A stretch of 64,000 nt of DNA, from assembly GCF_001625195.1 (NCBI RefSeq), contig NC_054390.1, forward strand, positions 1,798,001 through 1,862,000. Direction: 5' to 3'. Below the pieces are notes generated by a model. It was not told the origin of the DNA. It made no database searches and saw only the letters and a list, made by a program, of their open reading frames with translations. The DNA comes from Drechmeria coniospora. Taxonomy: Eukaryota > Ascomycota > Sordariomycetes > Hypocreales > Ophiocordycipitaceae. Numbering within the stretch: position 1 is the stretch's first letter; each line of letters begins with the position of its first letter. A program made the position numbers and the translations under genes. Shown one piece after another: positions 49,589-61,060 of this stretch.

Positions 49589-49881
49589 TTTTTATTATTT
49601 AATTCAATTGTATTCATTTATAAGTATTATTACTGGAGGTTTAAGTAATAAATAATACTATAACGTAAGTTACTATTAAACGGGTTAGAAATATAATATA
49701 TAGATTGAATCTTAGTTAATGGTTTCTGCTTTGCCCTAAGAGTTTAAGTAGGGTAAGATAAATTATATATTATTATTCTAGTTTATATACAGAGACTATA
49801 TATTTATTCCAAAAAGCCTTATTTAATTTAGACTAAAAGAAGTCTAATATAGCTAGCAGTATATTTACAATACTAACTTAG
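49589..49881. other. Unassigned AT-rich spacer
   Basis: Single-copy within the window. No gene, repeat or RNA recognised beyond the 21-bp repeat at its left edge (49588-49608). Confidence 0.5.
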
Positions 49882-50782
49882 TATTAGAATTACTAGTATT
49901 TATACTAATAAGACTACCCAAATAGGATACTATCCTATATGTATTGCTACTTGCAATACCTAGCAGTAGTACTACTACTAGCCAATGTACTACTACTGTA
50001 CTGTACGTATAAGTAGTATATTAGGTTAACGAATTGTACTTCCTATATAAATTCTCCTCACCCCGACTTAGTACAACTAATAGTAGTACTACTTATACGA
50101 GACGTACAATAGTAGTAGATTGGCTAGGCAGTAGTACTTAGTCGACTAAGTAAGATTATTAATCGGACCGTTAATTAACGCTCTTCGAACTACTATTAGT
50201 AGTTACCTACTAATAGTACTACTACTACGCGTTAGGACCCACCTAACTGCAACTAGCAATTGCTTACTAGTAGTACTACTACTGGCCCGCTTAACTACTA
50301 GAGTACTACTACTTTACTATTGCAACCGAACAATAATACTAACGAAGTCTAATAGCTATATATACTAACTATGCAACTAGCAGTATAACTTAACCAGAGT
50401 ATTTAGAGCTGCATTATATATAGGCAGATTATTTGGAAATATATTATATAGGATTAGTCAGAATTCCAATGCATATATATTATACTAATTAAAGTACTAC
50501 CTCTTAGGTATAAAATAGTCCTACCTTTCCTATACTCCTAAATAGGAAGTAAGTAAAAAAACAAGTAAGTAAGAACAAGAAGAATATATAAGTCTCTCTT
50601 TTCTAAATCGCATCTTAGCACTATAATTTAACTTATTTAAATCTATATTCCCTACCTAGTTACTAACTAGTACTCTTTTTACTATTACTAATAGTATTAA
50701 TTAATATCCATTTTGGATAGTCCGTATAACTGTAGTTCTACTATATACCCTTCCGATTCTTCTTTTTACCCTAATTTAAACA
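49882..50782 (+). repeat. Copia 5' LTR (truncated forward element)
   Basis: 901 bp, TATTAGAATTAC to TTTAAACA, same family as copia 1, with the primer-binding site next (ggttataggcccgg). The right end keeps the terminal CA lost elsewhere. Confidence 0.88.
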
Positions 50783-51087
50783 GGTTATAGGCCCGGAAGG
50801 ACTATACTAAGTCCCCTAGAATAATTAACCCAGCTGCTAATATATATAATAAGTACTACGTATTATATATCATAATATACTTCTGCTATAAGTACTACTT
50901 ACTGTAATTCTAGGAAATCGATTTAACTATAGTACCCAGCTACTAATGTATATAATAAGTACTACTTATTGTATATCCCAATACTAAACTACTAGTACTA
51001 TTAGTATAAAGGTAAACCGAAATCTAATTACTAACTAAATTGTATCTATATTCCTAAAATGGATTCTACTAAGGAAAGTTAGGCTAC
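50783..51087 (+). pseudogene. Copia leader and first codons of gag, truncated
   Basis: Contains one and a half leader repeat units (50820-50990) and the gag start (atggattctactaagga at 51059). It stops after about ten codons, where a reverse copia is joined at aggctac. Confidence 0.8.
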
Positions 51088-52135
51088 TCTTAAAAAAAAT
51101 AGGAAGGGTACGCAGTAGAAGTACTAGTTGTACAAACTATCCAAAATATATATTAATCGAGGCTATTAGTAATAATAGGAAGTGTACTAGTTAGTAACTG
51201 GGCAGGGAATACAGATTTAAATAAGTCAAATAGTAGTATTATAATACGATTTAAAAAAAGGCTTACGTACTTAATTGTTATAGTATCGGGCTTAGCCCAA
51301 TACAGGAGAACGGAGGGAACCAAAGGACCCACTAGGAAGAACGCATACAACTAGAAGCCCTAGTTGTTAAGTAGTTTTCCCTTCTTTAAGTCTTTGAATA
51401 AATAATATTGAGAGCACCTAGAGCAGTTGCCTAGTAACTCCATAACATTAATTATTCTTACTTACTTACTTCCTATTAGGAGTATAGGAAAGGTAGGACC
51501 ATTTTATACCTGTAAGGTAGTACCTTAATTAGTAAAATATATATATATCGGAATTCTAACTAATTCTATATAATACATCTCTAAACAATTTACTTACATA
51601 CAATACAGCTCTAAATACTCTTATTAAGTTATACTGCTAGTTGTATAGTTAGTATATATAACTAGCAGACTTAGTTAGTATTAGTATTTTATTGCAATAG
51701 TATAGTAGTAGTACTACAGTAGTTAAGTAGGCTAATAGTAGTACTACTAGTAAGTAACTACTAATTAAAGTTAAGTAGGTCTTAGTACGCAATAGTAATA
51801 CTATTAGTAGGAAACTATTAGTAGTAGTTATAAGAGTATTAATTAACGGTCCGATTAATAATCTTACTTAGTCGACTAAGTACTACTTATATAAAATATA
51901 TAATAGTAGTAGATTGGCTAAATAGTAGTACTACTATTAGTTGTATTAAGTTAGAATAAGGAGAATTTATATAGTAAGTACAATTTATTAACTTAATATA
52001 CTACTTATATATATAGTATAGTAGTAGTATATTAGTAAGTAGTAATACTACTACTAGGTATTATAAGTAGTAATATATATAGAATAGTATCCTATTTAGG
52101 TACTTTTACTAATATAAATATTAGTAATTTTAATA
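51088..52135 (-). repeat. Copia 3' LTR of a reverse element, split by a solo LTR A
   Basis: Plus-strand start tcttaaaa, end gtaattttaata. About 871 bp once the 177-bp insertion (51276-51452) is removed. A 35-bp piece present near the same end of the copia 2 LTR is missing here. Confidence 0.82.
51276..51447 (+). repeat. Solo LTR A, little mutated
   Basis: 172 bp with intact termini TGTTATAG...CATAACA and exact target duplication TTAAT (51271-51275, 51448-51452). It gives the best view of the undamaged LTR A sequence. The short minus-strand frame 51153-51350 overlaps it by chance. Confidence 0.95.
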
Positions 52136-52572
52136 CCCCCTTTATTTAGCTAGTAAGAGTACCACTATATAGGAATCCTTTAAAGACCTAATAAGCTAAG
52201 GTATTATTAAAAGAGATTAGTAGTAAGGGCCTTAGTAAGACTATTAGTAGGTATTAACTTAATATTTAAATAGTTAATTTTAGCTAAGCTGCTTATTACT
52301 TCTTACTAAATATACTAAAATTTTAGTAAGGTATACTTAGTATAAGAGTACTAATTTAAGTTATTAGTAATAAAGATAGATCTATTATTATTATATAAAA
52401 GTAGAATAAGTTTTTAAAGACTTTTTCCTATTTTATAAATAGACTATTTAGCTATTTAATTTCCTATATTACTTTTAGTAGGGTATTAAATTCTACTTCT
52501 ATAGTTAAAAGAGTAATTATACTTACCCTTTTTAACTTTTAGTAAATTAATTTACTTACTAAGGTAAAAAGG
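52136..52572 (-). pseudogene. Reverse copia RNase H fragment
   Basis: Complement of the end of copia pol (matches 31967-32400), starting with the complement of the polypurine tract. Cut at 52572 by LTR B; its continuation is not found after 59526. Confidence 0.8.
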
Positions 52573-52763
52573 TATAACGATATTATATATTGTATTCTCT
52601 TTCTAGCCTACCCTATACCCCCTATTATATAATGCGCGGACCGTCTAGGTATATAGGCCGTTCCTTACTGCCCTTACTATTTTCTATTTCTTTTCTTCCT
52701 CCTTAGTTTAAAAATTCTATAGTTTTTATATATACTACCTTCCTACTAGTTAGCTTTATAATA
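52573..52763 (+). repeat. LTR B (5' LTR)
   Basis: 191 bp, RIP form of TGTAACGA...TCGTAACA (reads TATAACGA...TTATAATA). Confidence 0.9.
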
Positions 52764-52889
52764 TTATTTTTAAACTCTATTAGCCTACCCTTAAGATAAT
52801 TATTTAGTAAATACTAAGTTTACTAAAATATCTAGCTTTACTAACCGTATAACTTACTTAGCTATTCCCTAAAACCTTAATAAAATACC

Positions 52890-55800
52890 CTACTTAAACT
52901 AACTAAGTAATTCTACCTTAAGCTTTAACTTAGCCTTATTTAAAATTATTACCTCCCTCTACTTACTTTAGGCATACCTTTAATAGCTTAAAGGAATAAG
53001 TAAAAAGTTATTTACCTTTACCCTTAAACTAATACCTCCTATTACTATAGCCCCTACGGCCTACCTTATATTTTACCTAACCTTATTTAATAGTAACTTA
53101 GTTTTTTTCTTATTTTAAGTAGGAGAAATTAAGGCTAAAATTAAACTTAAAGGTATAACTATTAGTAATAATAAAGCTTAGTTTTACTATATTTTTAGCT
53201 AACTTAGACTAAAAACTAAAAAGATACTAGCCTTTTAGTTTAAGTATAAGTAGAAATTAAGTAAATTTAATTACTAATAGATTATTTAGAAATTAAATAA
53301 GATTTATAGTAACCTAAGTTAAGCTAAAAAAGCCCTTAAGAAACTCTCCTAGCTTTACTAAATTATTATATTTATAAAGTTCTTTTTTATTTTTAAAGAA
53401 ATAATACTTAAAGCTAATAGCCCTAACTAGCCTAAAGCTATTAAGATTAATTACTTTAAAACTACCCTTTCTAAAAACCTTTACTAAGTATTACTTTTTA
53501 ATTTTAACCTTATGTATAATAACTTTCTTACTTTTACCTACTAAGTTAGTATAATTACTAATTATCTTAACTCCTCTATATACTAACTATCCTACTACCC
53601 TACTAGCTATTATACTAAAGGGGCTAAGACTACCTTTATTTAGTAAGCTAACCTTACTAAGCCTACCTATATTTAATAGGCTAACCCTACTAAGGGTAGT
53701 AAATACCCTTATAGGTAATAAGCTAACCTTACTATAAATAATAAACTTTTCTATAGAAAATAAGCTTAGTATATTTTAGCTATAGAACTTAATTATTAAA
53801 GGTAGGAAGGGGTTTACTTTTATTATACTAAAAAGGGCTACTATATATAAATTTACTTACTCTTACTACCTATCCTACTATAAAAGTAAAATATAAACCC
53901 TAAGATCTAAGTATTATAAAATATAACTATCCCTATAAGTATTATTAAGGAATATAGTAAGAATACTATTTTAAATTAAGGAAATAAATAGGCTTTAAGG
54001 AAAGTTATCCTTTAAGCTTACTAAATAAAATAAGTTTAATTTCCCTTTTTTTTAATTCTTATTATAGTTAATTTAATTTATTATACTAAAAAGACTTTTA
54101 TAAATATAGGCTTAACTATTTATATATTTATTAGTAATACCTTTATAAAGAAAGCCTAACTAATATATATTCCTATCCCCCCTTAAGACCTATAAGGCTT
54201 TTAGAACTACCCTATTACCTAAATATCTAAAATAGCCTATTCCTAAGTTAATATAGAAGGCTATTCCTAAGATATCTTTTTCTATATTATCTTATACTAA
54301 TATTATAATTTTATTTTAGGCCTAAAATAAATATAATACTAAAATATTACTATTTTACCTACTAAATAATAGCTTTATATTAAGTCTTCTAATACCTAGG
54401 TTTAAAACCTTACCTATTACTACTACTAAAAACCCTTATACTTTAGATAATAAATTTAATAAATCTATAGTAATTCCTTCTTAACCTATACTTAATACTA
54501 AAAGAAAGACCCTTTAATTTAAATCTTTACTATCTTTTTAGCTAATATTAAAAAGGCCCTTTAGCCTAAAATTACTAATAACCTTTATACTACCCTTTCT
54601 ATATACTATTATAACTTTCTTTCCCTTTTTAGCTATTATTAAGCTAATTAGCTCTTACCCCCCTAAGGCTATTTAAACTATAGTATTCCCTTAGAGAAAG
54701 ATAAAAATAGCCTTAAAAAGTAATTACCTTAGGGCCCCCTTTATACTATATTATAAAAAAAACTATTTATCCTTTAAAAGATATTATATAAATTACTAAA
54801 TAAAGAATTTATTTATATTAATAGTTTTCGAACTATTACTTTAGTTCTTTTTACTAAGAAACTTAAAGGTAGCTTCTATTTCTATATTAATTATAAAGGA
54901 CTTAATATTATTATAATTAAGGATTATTTTTCTTTCCTTTTTATTTAAGAAACCTTTTACTAAGTTTTTTAAACTTAATAGCTTACTAAACTTAATATTA
55001 TTTTAGTATTTTACTACCTATAGGTAAAAGAAAATAATAAGTAAAAGATTACCTTTTATACTTAATTTAGCTTCTTTAAGTAGCTTATTACCCTATTTAG
55101 TCTTACTTTTACTCCTACTACTTTTTAGTAATATATTAACTATATATTTTATAAATACCTTAATATCTTTTACTCTATATATATAGATAATATACTTATT
55201 TACTTCTTAGGGTCTCTTTAGGATTACTATTATAAGGTCTAATAGATCCTTAGTAAACTTTAAAATACTAGCCTTTAAGTTAATATTAATAAATATATAT
55301 TTAAAGCTATAGAAGTTAAATACCTTAGTATAATTCTTATAACTAGCTAAGGTATTAAGATAGATCCTAATAAGGTTAAGGTAATTTATAATTAAGTACT
55401 ACCTACTATAGTTAAAGGGGTCTATAGCTTTTTAGGCTTTATAAACTTTTATTAGTAATTTATTAATAGCTATAGCTACTTAGTAAAACCCCTTATTACT
55501 TTTATTAAGAAAATAGTATTTATTTCTTTTTTATTTTCCCCCTTAGCTAAAGAAGTATTTAATATACTTAAGAATCTTTTTGCCTTTTACCTTATTCTTA
55601 CTACCTTTAACTATACCTATAAAATAGTACTTAAAGTTAATACTTTAGGATATTATATTAGTAGGGTACTTTTATAATATAATAATAATAAGGTACTATA
55701 ACTAATAGTATACTTTTCTACCTATATATTCTTAGCTAAAGCTAACTATATTATTTATAATAAGGAGCTCCTTACTATTATTAAATACCTCTCCTAATAA

Positions 55801-57300
55801 AGCGCTAAGCTCTATAGCCTAACTAGTTAATTTAAGATTCTTACTAACTACTTAAGCTTTAAGGCTTTTGTCTAAACCTACTACCTTAATAAATACTAGT
55901 TCTATTAGGTTAATAAACTCTTTTAGTATTACTTTACTATTTACTTTTACCCTAAGAGGTTAAATAGTAAATTTAATATACTCTTCTAACGTAAGTAGAA
56001 TATACCCTATTTCCCTAAGGACTTATAGTACTAAGGCTATAATACTATACTTCTTTTAGATTATCTTTTTACTATAACCTATACCCTTAAACTTACTTCT
56101 ATTCCCTTATTATTTACTAATACTATACTAATTAATCTTTAAAACCTAGCCCTTACTACTAATATTAATTACTAAAAGGCCTAGGAAGCTATAGCCTAAG
56201 GTTAATTAAAATAGCCCTTAACTTTATGCCTTAGAATCTAACTCTTTAAATATAATTTTAATTTAAAAGGCTACCTTTACTACTATAAATATATATAAAT
56301 CCCTTACTTTAAACTACTTTATACCTGCTTTATATAAGATATATATAATACCTTCCTTTTAGGCTACCTAAGTAAAAGTACTACTATTACCTTAGTCTTA
56401 AGATAGTTCTTTTAGCTAAATTATAGTACTTTTACCTATTGCTTTATTTAAAACTACTACTTATATAGTAGTAAGTTAGTTTAAAGGGAATACTACTAAG
56501 GCCTCCTTAAGCTACTTCCTATCCCTAACTATATTTAGTCTAAAATTTCTATAGACTTTATTACTAACTTTCCCCTATCCTATAGGTTTAGTACTTTCCT
56601 TATTATTACTAACTAACTCTTTAAAGGTATTCTTCTTATTCTAATAGTATACTATTATACTAAAGATATTATATAAGTCTTCCTTACTTACTATATCCCC
56701 TACTATATACTTTTAGTAGTTATTATTTTTAACTAAAGCCCTTAATTTATTAATACCCTTTAGAAATATTTCTACTATTTTTTTTAAATTATTTATAGGC
56801 TCTCTATAGTATATTACCTAAAAATAAATAAACTAACTAAATAAACTAACTAATAGGTAAAGGACTACCTTTATACCTTTTGTTTAGTTACTTAGGATAA
56901 TTAGGCTACCTTACTCCCTAGGGTAGCCCTAGCTATTAATAATTATTTAACCTTAGCTTTTAGAATAAGCTTATTCTTCCTTTCCTATAGATATAACCTT
57001 AGCCTTACCTAACTTATTAATTAAATTCCTACCCCCTTTACTTACTAATCCCCTATAGCTTAAGCCGAAACTATTACCTATAAGCTTTACTAGGGTATTA
57101 AATAGGCCTAAGTAGCTATAGCTACTATATAGGATACCTAATAATACTATACTAACCGGTCCTATCTACTAGTAAATAACTTTTAAATTAGTAACTATAT
57201 ATAGCTCTCCTTCCGTAATATTAAAATAACTTAGCTATATAAGAAACTTAATTAGAAAAATAGCCTTTATTAAGTTATTGCCTTAGTTAGTTCTTACGTA
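52890..57300 (+). pseudogene. Gypsy B gag-pol remnant
   Basis: A zinc-knuckle-like segment at about 53810-53850 (FYYTKKGYYI, Cys codons decayed). RT block INYKGLN near 54885-54905. RT active-site box Y-I-D-N-I-L-I at 55180-55200, where the second Asp is Asn. LGFINFY near 55432. RNase H with NYIIYNKELLTII near 55745-55790. Integrase follows through about 57300. Interrupted throughout. Confidence 0.8.
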
Positions 57301-57701
57301 TATTAACTTAATACCCCTTTTAGTATTTACCCTATTTTCTATACCTACTTACTTTATTAAGTAGTATTAGACCCCCTTCTATTTTAATAGCTTATTAACT
57401 TCTAACTGCCTCCTATTACTAATAAGAACAGTACTAATAAATATACTATTAACTATATTAGTAACGTTAAATACTACTAAGGAGCCCTATATTGCGCCTT
57501 AGTCTACTAGATAGGCTATATTATTCCGACGTAGGAGCTAATATTAGCTATTAAAGATATAGTTACTTAGGATAATTTCTTATACAATAACCTAGTACTA
57601 CTTAAGTTATAGCCTATTTTCTCTATAGTAGTAAAGCTTAGCTTTAGGTATAATTACCGCTTAAGCCCTTACTCTTATAACCGCTCTAGCTAGGTTTTTA
57701 G

Positions 57702-58478
57702 TTCCCTAGAGTAAATAAATCTACCCTAGGAGGAGGACTCTTTATACTACTTTAACTATAGCAGTATCTATAATACTTAGTCTCCTCCTAATACCTTACG
57801 GTACAACCCGTAAGACCTATAAGTAAGTAATAGGGAAACCCCTACTACCTACCTACCTTCCTTATTACGTTATAACGCTAGAGCGTTTAACTTTACAAAG
57901 GCCGATACCTAAAGTAATCCCCTTATAAGTAAGACCAAAGCCTATAAGCCTATTTAAAAAGCTATATTATAAGCGCCTTAAGATATAGTATATTCCCTAA
58001 AGTAAATAAATCCGCCTTAGGAGGAGGACTCTTTATACTACTTTAACTATAGCGGTATCTATAATGCTTAGTCTCCCCCTAATACCTTATAGTATAACCC
58101 GTAAGACCTATAGGTGTAACGATATTATATATTGTATTTTCTTCCTAGCCTACCCTATACCCTCTATTACGTAACGCGCGGACCGTTTGGGTATATAGGC
58201 CGTTCCTTACTGCCCTTACTGTTTTCTGTCTCTTTTCTTCCTCCTTAGTTCGAAAATTCTATAGTCTTTGCGCATACTGCCTTCCTACTAGTTAGCTTCG
58301 TAACAATAGGCAAGCAATAGGGAAACCCCTACTACCTACCTACTTTCCCTATTACGTTGTAATGCTAGAGCGTCCGATTTTATAGAGGCCGGTGCCTAAA
58401 GTAATTCCCTTACAAGTAAGACTAAAGCCTATGAGCCTATTTAAAAAGCTATATTACAGGCGCCTTAAGATATAGTAC
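57702..58478 (+). repeat. 291-bp tandem duplication in gypsy B 3' region
   Basis: Unit 57702-57992 is repeated at 57993-58478, the second copy being interrupted by a solo LTR with its TSD (196 bp). Each unit starts ttccctaragtaaataaat and ends gcgccttaagatatagta. Confidence 0.92.
58115..58305 (+). repeat. Solo LTR B
   Basis: 191 bp with intact ends TGTAACGA...TCGTAACA and exact target duplication ATAGG (58110-58114, 58306-58310). Removing it restores the second unit of the tandem duplication. Less mutated than the 5' LTR of the element it lies in. Confidence 0.95.
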
Positions 58479-58485
58479 TTTTAGT

Positions 58486-58995
58486 ACCCCCTAGTACCTT
58501 CTATTACCCCTAGGGTGCCTCTAGCGCCCTCTATTACTCCTAGTAGTCTTTGTTACCCCTGCCCTTTAGTGCCTCTAGTGCCTTTATTACCCCTAGTAGT
58601 CTCTATTACCCCCTAGTACCCTCTAGCGCACTCTGTGGCCTTTGTTATCTCTAATACCTCTAGTACCTCTAGTACCTTCTGGTGCCCCTAGTACCCTTTA
58701 CCTCTAATACCTCTAGTGCCTTTAGTGCCTCTAGTGCCTTCTAGTACCCCTAGTGCCCTCTGTTACCCCTAGTGCCCTTTAGTGCCTTTGCGTAGCCTTC
58801 GTTACCTCTAATACCTCTAGTACCTCTAGTGCCTTTATTACCCCTAGTAGTCTCTATTACCCTTAGTAGTCTCTATTACTACTAGTGCCCTCTAGTATAT
58901 TCTAGGGCCTTTGTAAGGCCCTCTGGCGACCTTTAGTACCCTTTAGTACCCTTTAGTACATCCTGCCTAATTCCTCTAGCGCCCTCTAGTTAATT
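58486..58995. repeat. Minisatellite, about 12-bp unit
   Basis: Imperfect units of the type cctctagtgcct / ccctagtaccct, tens of copies. Several copies keep CpG and TpG. Confidence 0.85.
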
Positions 58996-59144
58996 AAACC
59001 AACCCCCTTATATACCTACCGACTTCGTTAGTAGCCCAGCTATACTAAACGCAGCTTGTTGGCTACTTTTTATTTTCCGTAAAATTCATTTGTATAGTAA
59101 AATAAATAAATCGACTTACGGCCACCAAACGCCTACCCTTAACC

Positions 59145-59300
59145 TACCCTACACCTACCCTATACCCCAATTGTCTACCTACCCTATACCCTAAATTCCA
59201 ACCTACCCTATACCTACTCTGTACCTCCTACCGCCTAACCTACCTATACCTACCTTTTACCCTAATGTTTAACCTACCTACCTACCCTATACCCCCTCTA
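59145..59300. repeat. Short minisatellite, CCTACCCTATAC type
   Basis: Repeated cctaccctatacc and cctacc variants before the polypurine tract of gypsy B. Resembles a degenerate CCCTA motif but is not a telomere array. The stretch 58996-59144 between the two arrays shows nothing I recognise. Confidence 0.75.
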
Positions 59301-59335
59301 TCTCCGACCTTCCCGCACTCGGAGGAGGGGGGTAT

Positions 59336-59526
59336 TATAACAATATTATATATTGTATTCTCTTCCTAGCCTACCCTATACCCCCTATTATATAATGCGC
59401 GGACCGTCTGGGTATATAGGCCGTTCCTTACCGCCTTTACTGTTTTCTGTCTCTTTTCTTCCTCCTTAGTTCGAAAATTCTACAGTCTTTGCGCATACTG
59501 CCTTCCTACTAGTTAGCTTCGTAATA
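59336..59526 (+). repeat. LTR B (3' LTR)
   Basis: 191 bp directly after the polypurine tract. Confidence 0.9.
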
Positions 59527-60088
59527 ATAATAATAGTAAGAGAGGGATTAATAGTTCCTACTAATACTAATCTATTAGCTAACTACCTAAAAATATATAA
59601 AACGGCCCCAATAAGGAAGTAGTAACCTACCTTATAGGAAAGAAATAATAGTAAAAAAAAAAAGTATAGCAAAAGGCAGTAATAAGATTAATAATAAAAA
59701 TTATATAGTATAGAGCTAAAAGATAGGTAGGTATAATAGTTAAAAGAAGGAGGAATAATAAGTAAAAATAAAAAAGGAATAAAAAAATTAATATAAAAGG
59801 ATTAGTAAAGGGGAAAAGTAAGGTAAGGCAAAGCGCCTTAGGTACTTAGTAAATACCTAAGGAAGGGCTAAAGTAAGGTAAAGCTAATTACCTAAGGTAA
59901 CTAATAAGCTCCTAAAGAAAGAATAAAAGGGGAAAAGGCTATATATACTATATACTTAGTAAATACCTAACTATTTAGAAAGAAATTTTTTTAGGAGGGA
60001 TATAATAATAAGGAGGCTAGCCTAAGGAAGGGTAGTTCGGTTACAGCTATAGATAGACTTTACTTTAAATAGGTAGAGCAAAACAATA
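59527..60088 (+). mobile_element. Gypsy A 3' terminal fragment
   Basis: Aligns with about 19296-19848 of the forward gypsy A, i.e. from the start side of its antisense open frame to the polypurine tract. Non-coding. Confidence 0.8.
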
Positions 60089-60259
60089 TATTATAGTATC
60101 AGGCTTAGCCTAATATATAAAAACAAAAGGAACTAAAGGACCTACTAGGAACTATATATATAACCAAAAGCCCTAGTTACTAAGTAGTTTTCCCTCCTTT
60201 CAGTCTTTTAATAAATATTATTAAGAGCCCTAGAGCAGTTACCTAATAACTCCTTAATA
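60089..60259 (+). repeat. LTR A
   Basis: 171 bp, 3' LTR of the preceding fragment. Confidence 0.82.
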
Positions 60260-60442
60260 ACTACTAGTATTTAGTAGTCGGAAATAGTTATTAAGAAATC
60301 TACAAAATACTAACTTAAGGTACTAGGCATTAAAGTACTTATACTCTAATACCTACTTAGTTATAGGATACAAGTTACATACAGTAGTACGTAACTCTAT
60401 CCTCGGATATAGCTCTATTAGGCAAAGCCTAATATTATAACA
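60260..60442 (-). repeat. LTR C, reverse, slightly truncated
   Basis: Complement of LTR C. The right end is intact (cctaatattataaca) and the left end lacks about 18 bp where it meets LTR A. Confidence 0.82.
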
Positions 60443-60819
60443 AATATTTATAGAAGTAAATTATTTCAGTATAGCTTTAGGAGAATACCTATTATAGGTA
60501 GATAAAAAGAATATCCTATACCTAGTTATATACTACTTAGTAAAATTAATAGCTATAAAGTAAAATTATATAATTTATAATAAGGAGCTCTTAGTAATAA
60601 TACGCTACCTTAAGGTATAGTAGGTAAACCTATAGTGTAACACATATGGGGAGGTGTGCCCATATGGACAATAGACCAGTTAACCGTTCGACCAAATGGC
60701 CAAACTGTCAAAAGATCCGCCAGTACCCGCACTTAGTACGGGTACTGCACCTTACATTCGCTTATAAGGCCTACGCGCCTGTAGCGCGCCTTATAACTAT
60801 CCCCTCTCCTAATAATGCG

Positions 60820-60885
60820 GTCCCTCGCATTGCTAGGTACCTCAGTTGGCTGAGGTTAAGGGTCTGACGAATGCGAACCCCCAGG
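60820..60885 (+). other. tRNA-like module in TRIM interior (plus strand)
   Basis: A D-arm-like hairpin ctcag-ttgg-ctgag (60841-60854) within a box A-like taggtacctcagttgg, then ggttaagg-gtctgac, as in Leu/Ser tRNA D/anticodon regions, and aggttc where a T-arm would be. Stems beyond the D arm do not close, so it is not a functional tRNA. Confidence 0.4.
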
Positions 60886-60989
60886 TTCTTAGGTAAATAA
60901 GCCGCGGCCTGGCTAGCGCGCCTATACCTTCCTCGTTCCTGTAAGCCTAACGTAGAGCCCGTCGCTGTAGAGTTCTTTTTTGGTATTGT

Positions 60990-61060
60990 GGTAGCGCTCT
61001 GGCTCGAACCTACAACCCTCGCTCGCATGCGTACGCGACCTAGAAGACCTACTAAGTGCG
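60990..61060 (-). other. tRNA-like module in TRIM interior (minus strand)
   Basis: On the minus strand: ttagtaggtc (box A-like), then an anticodon-arm-like tcgc...gcga hairpin, then ggttcgagcc, which fits the Pol III B box. The T stem and acceptor stem do not pair. Looks tRNA-derived, as in SINE heads. Confidence 0.4.

Larger units (their letters stand above)
52573..59526 (+). mobile_element. Gypsy B, forward (6954 bp including a solo LTR)
   Basis: Bounded by 191-bp LTRs at 52573-52763 and 59336-59526, with a polypurine tract (ggaggagggggg) just before the 3' LTR. Flanking 5-mers (aaagg and ataat) do not match, so the outer ends were rearranged or one side was lost. Coding part is gypsy type. 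The 3' third is unusual: a 291-bp tandem duplication and two minisatellites. Dead through RIP. Confidence 0.85.

Noticed and set aside
59145..59300. Internal telomere-like repeat.
   Set aside because: Units are CCTACCCTATACC-like and irregular, not TTAGGG/CCCTAA, and lie inside gypsy B before its polypurine tract.
60820..61060. Functional tRNA genes.
   Set aside because: D-arm and B-box-like pieces are present but acceptor and T stems do not close on either strand.
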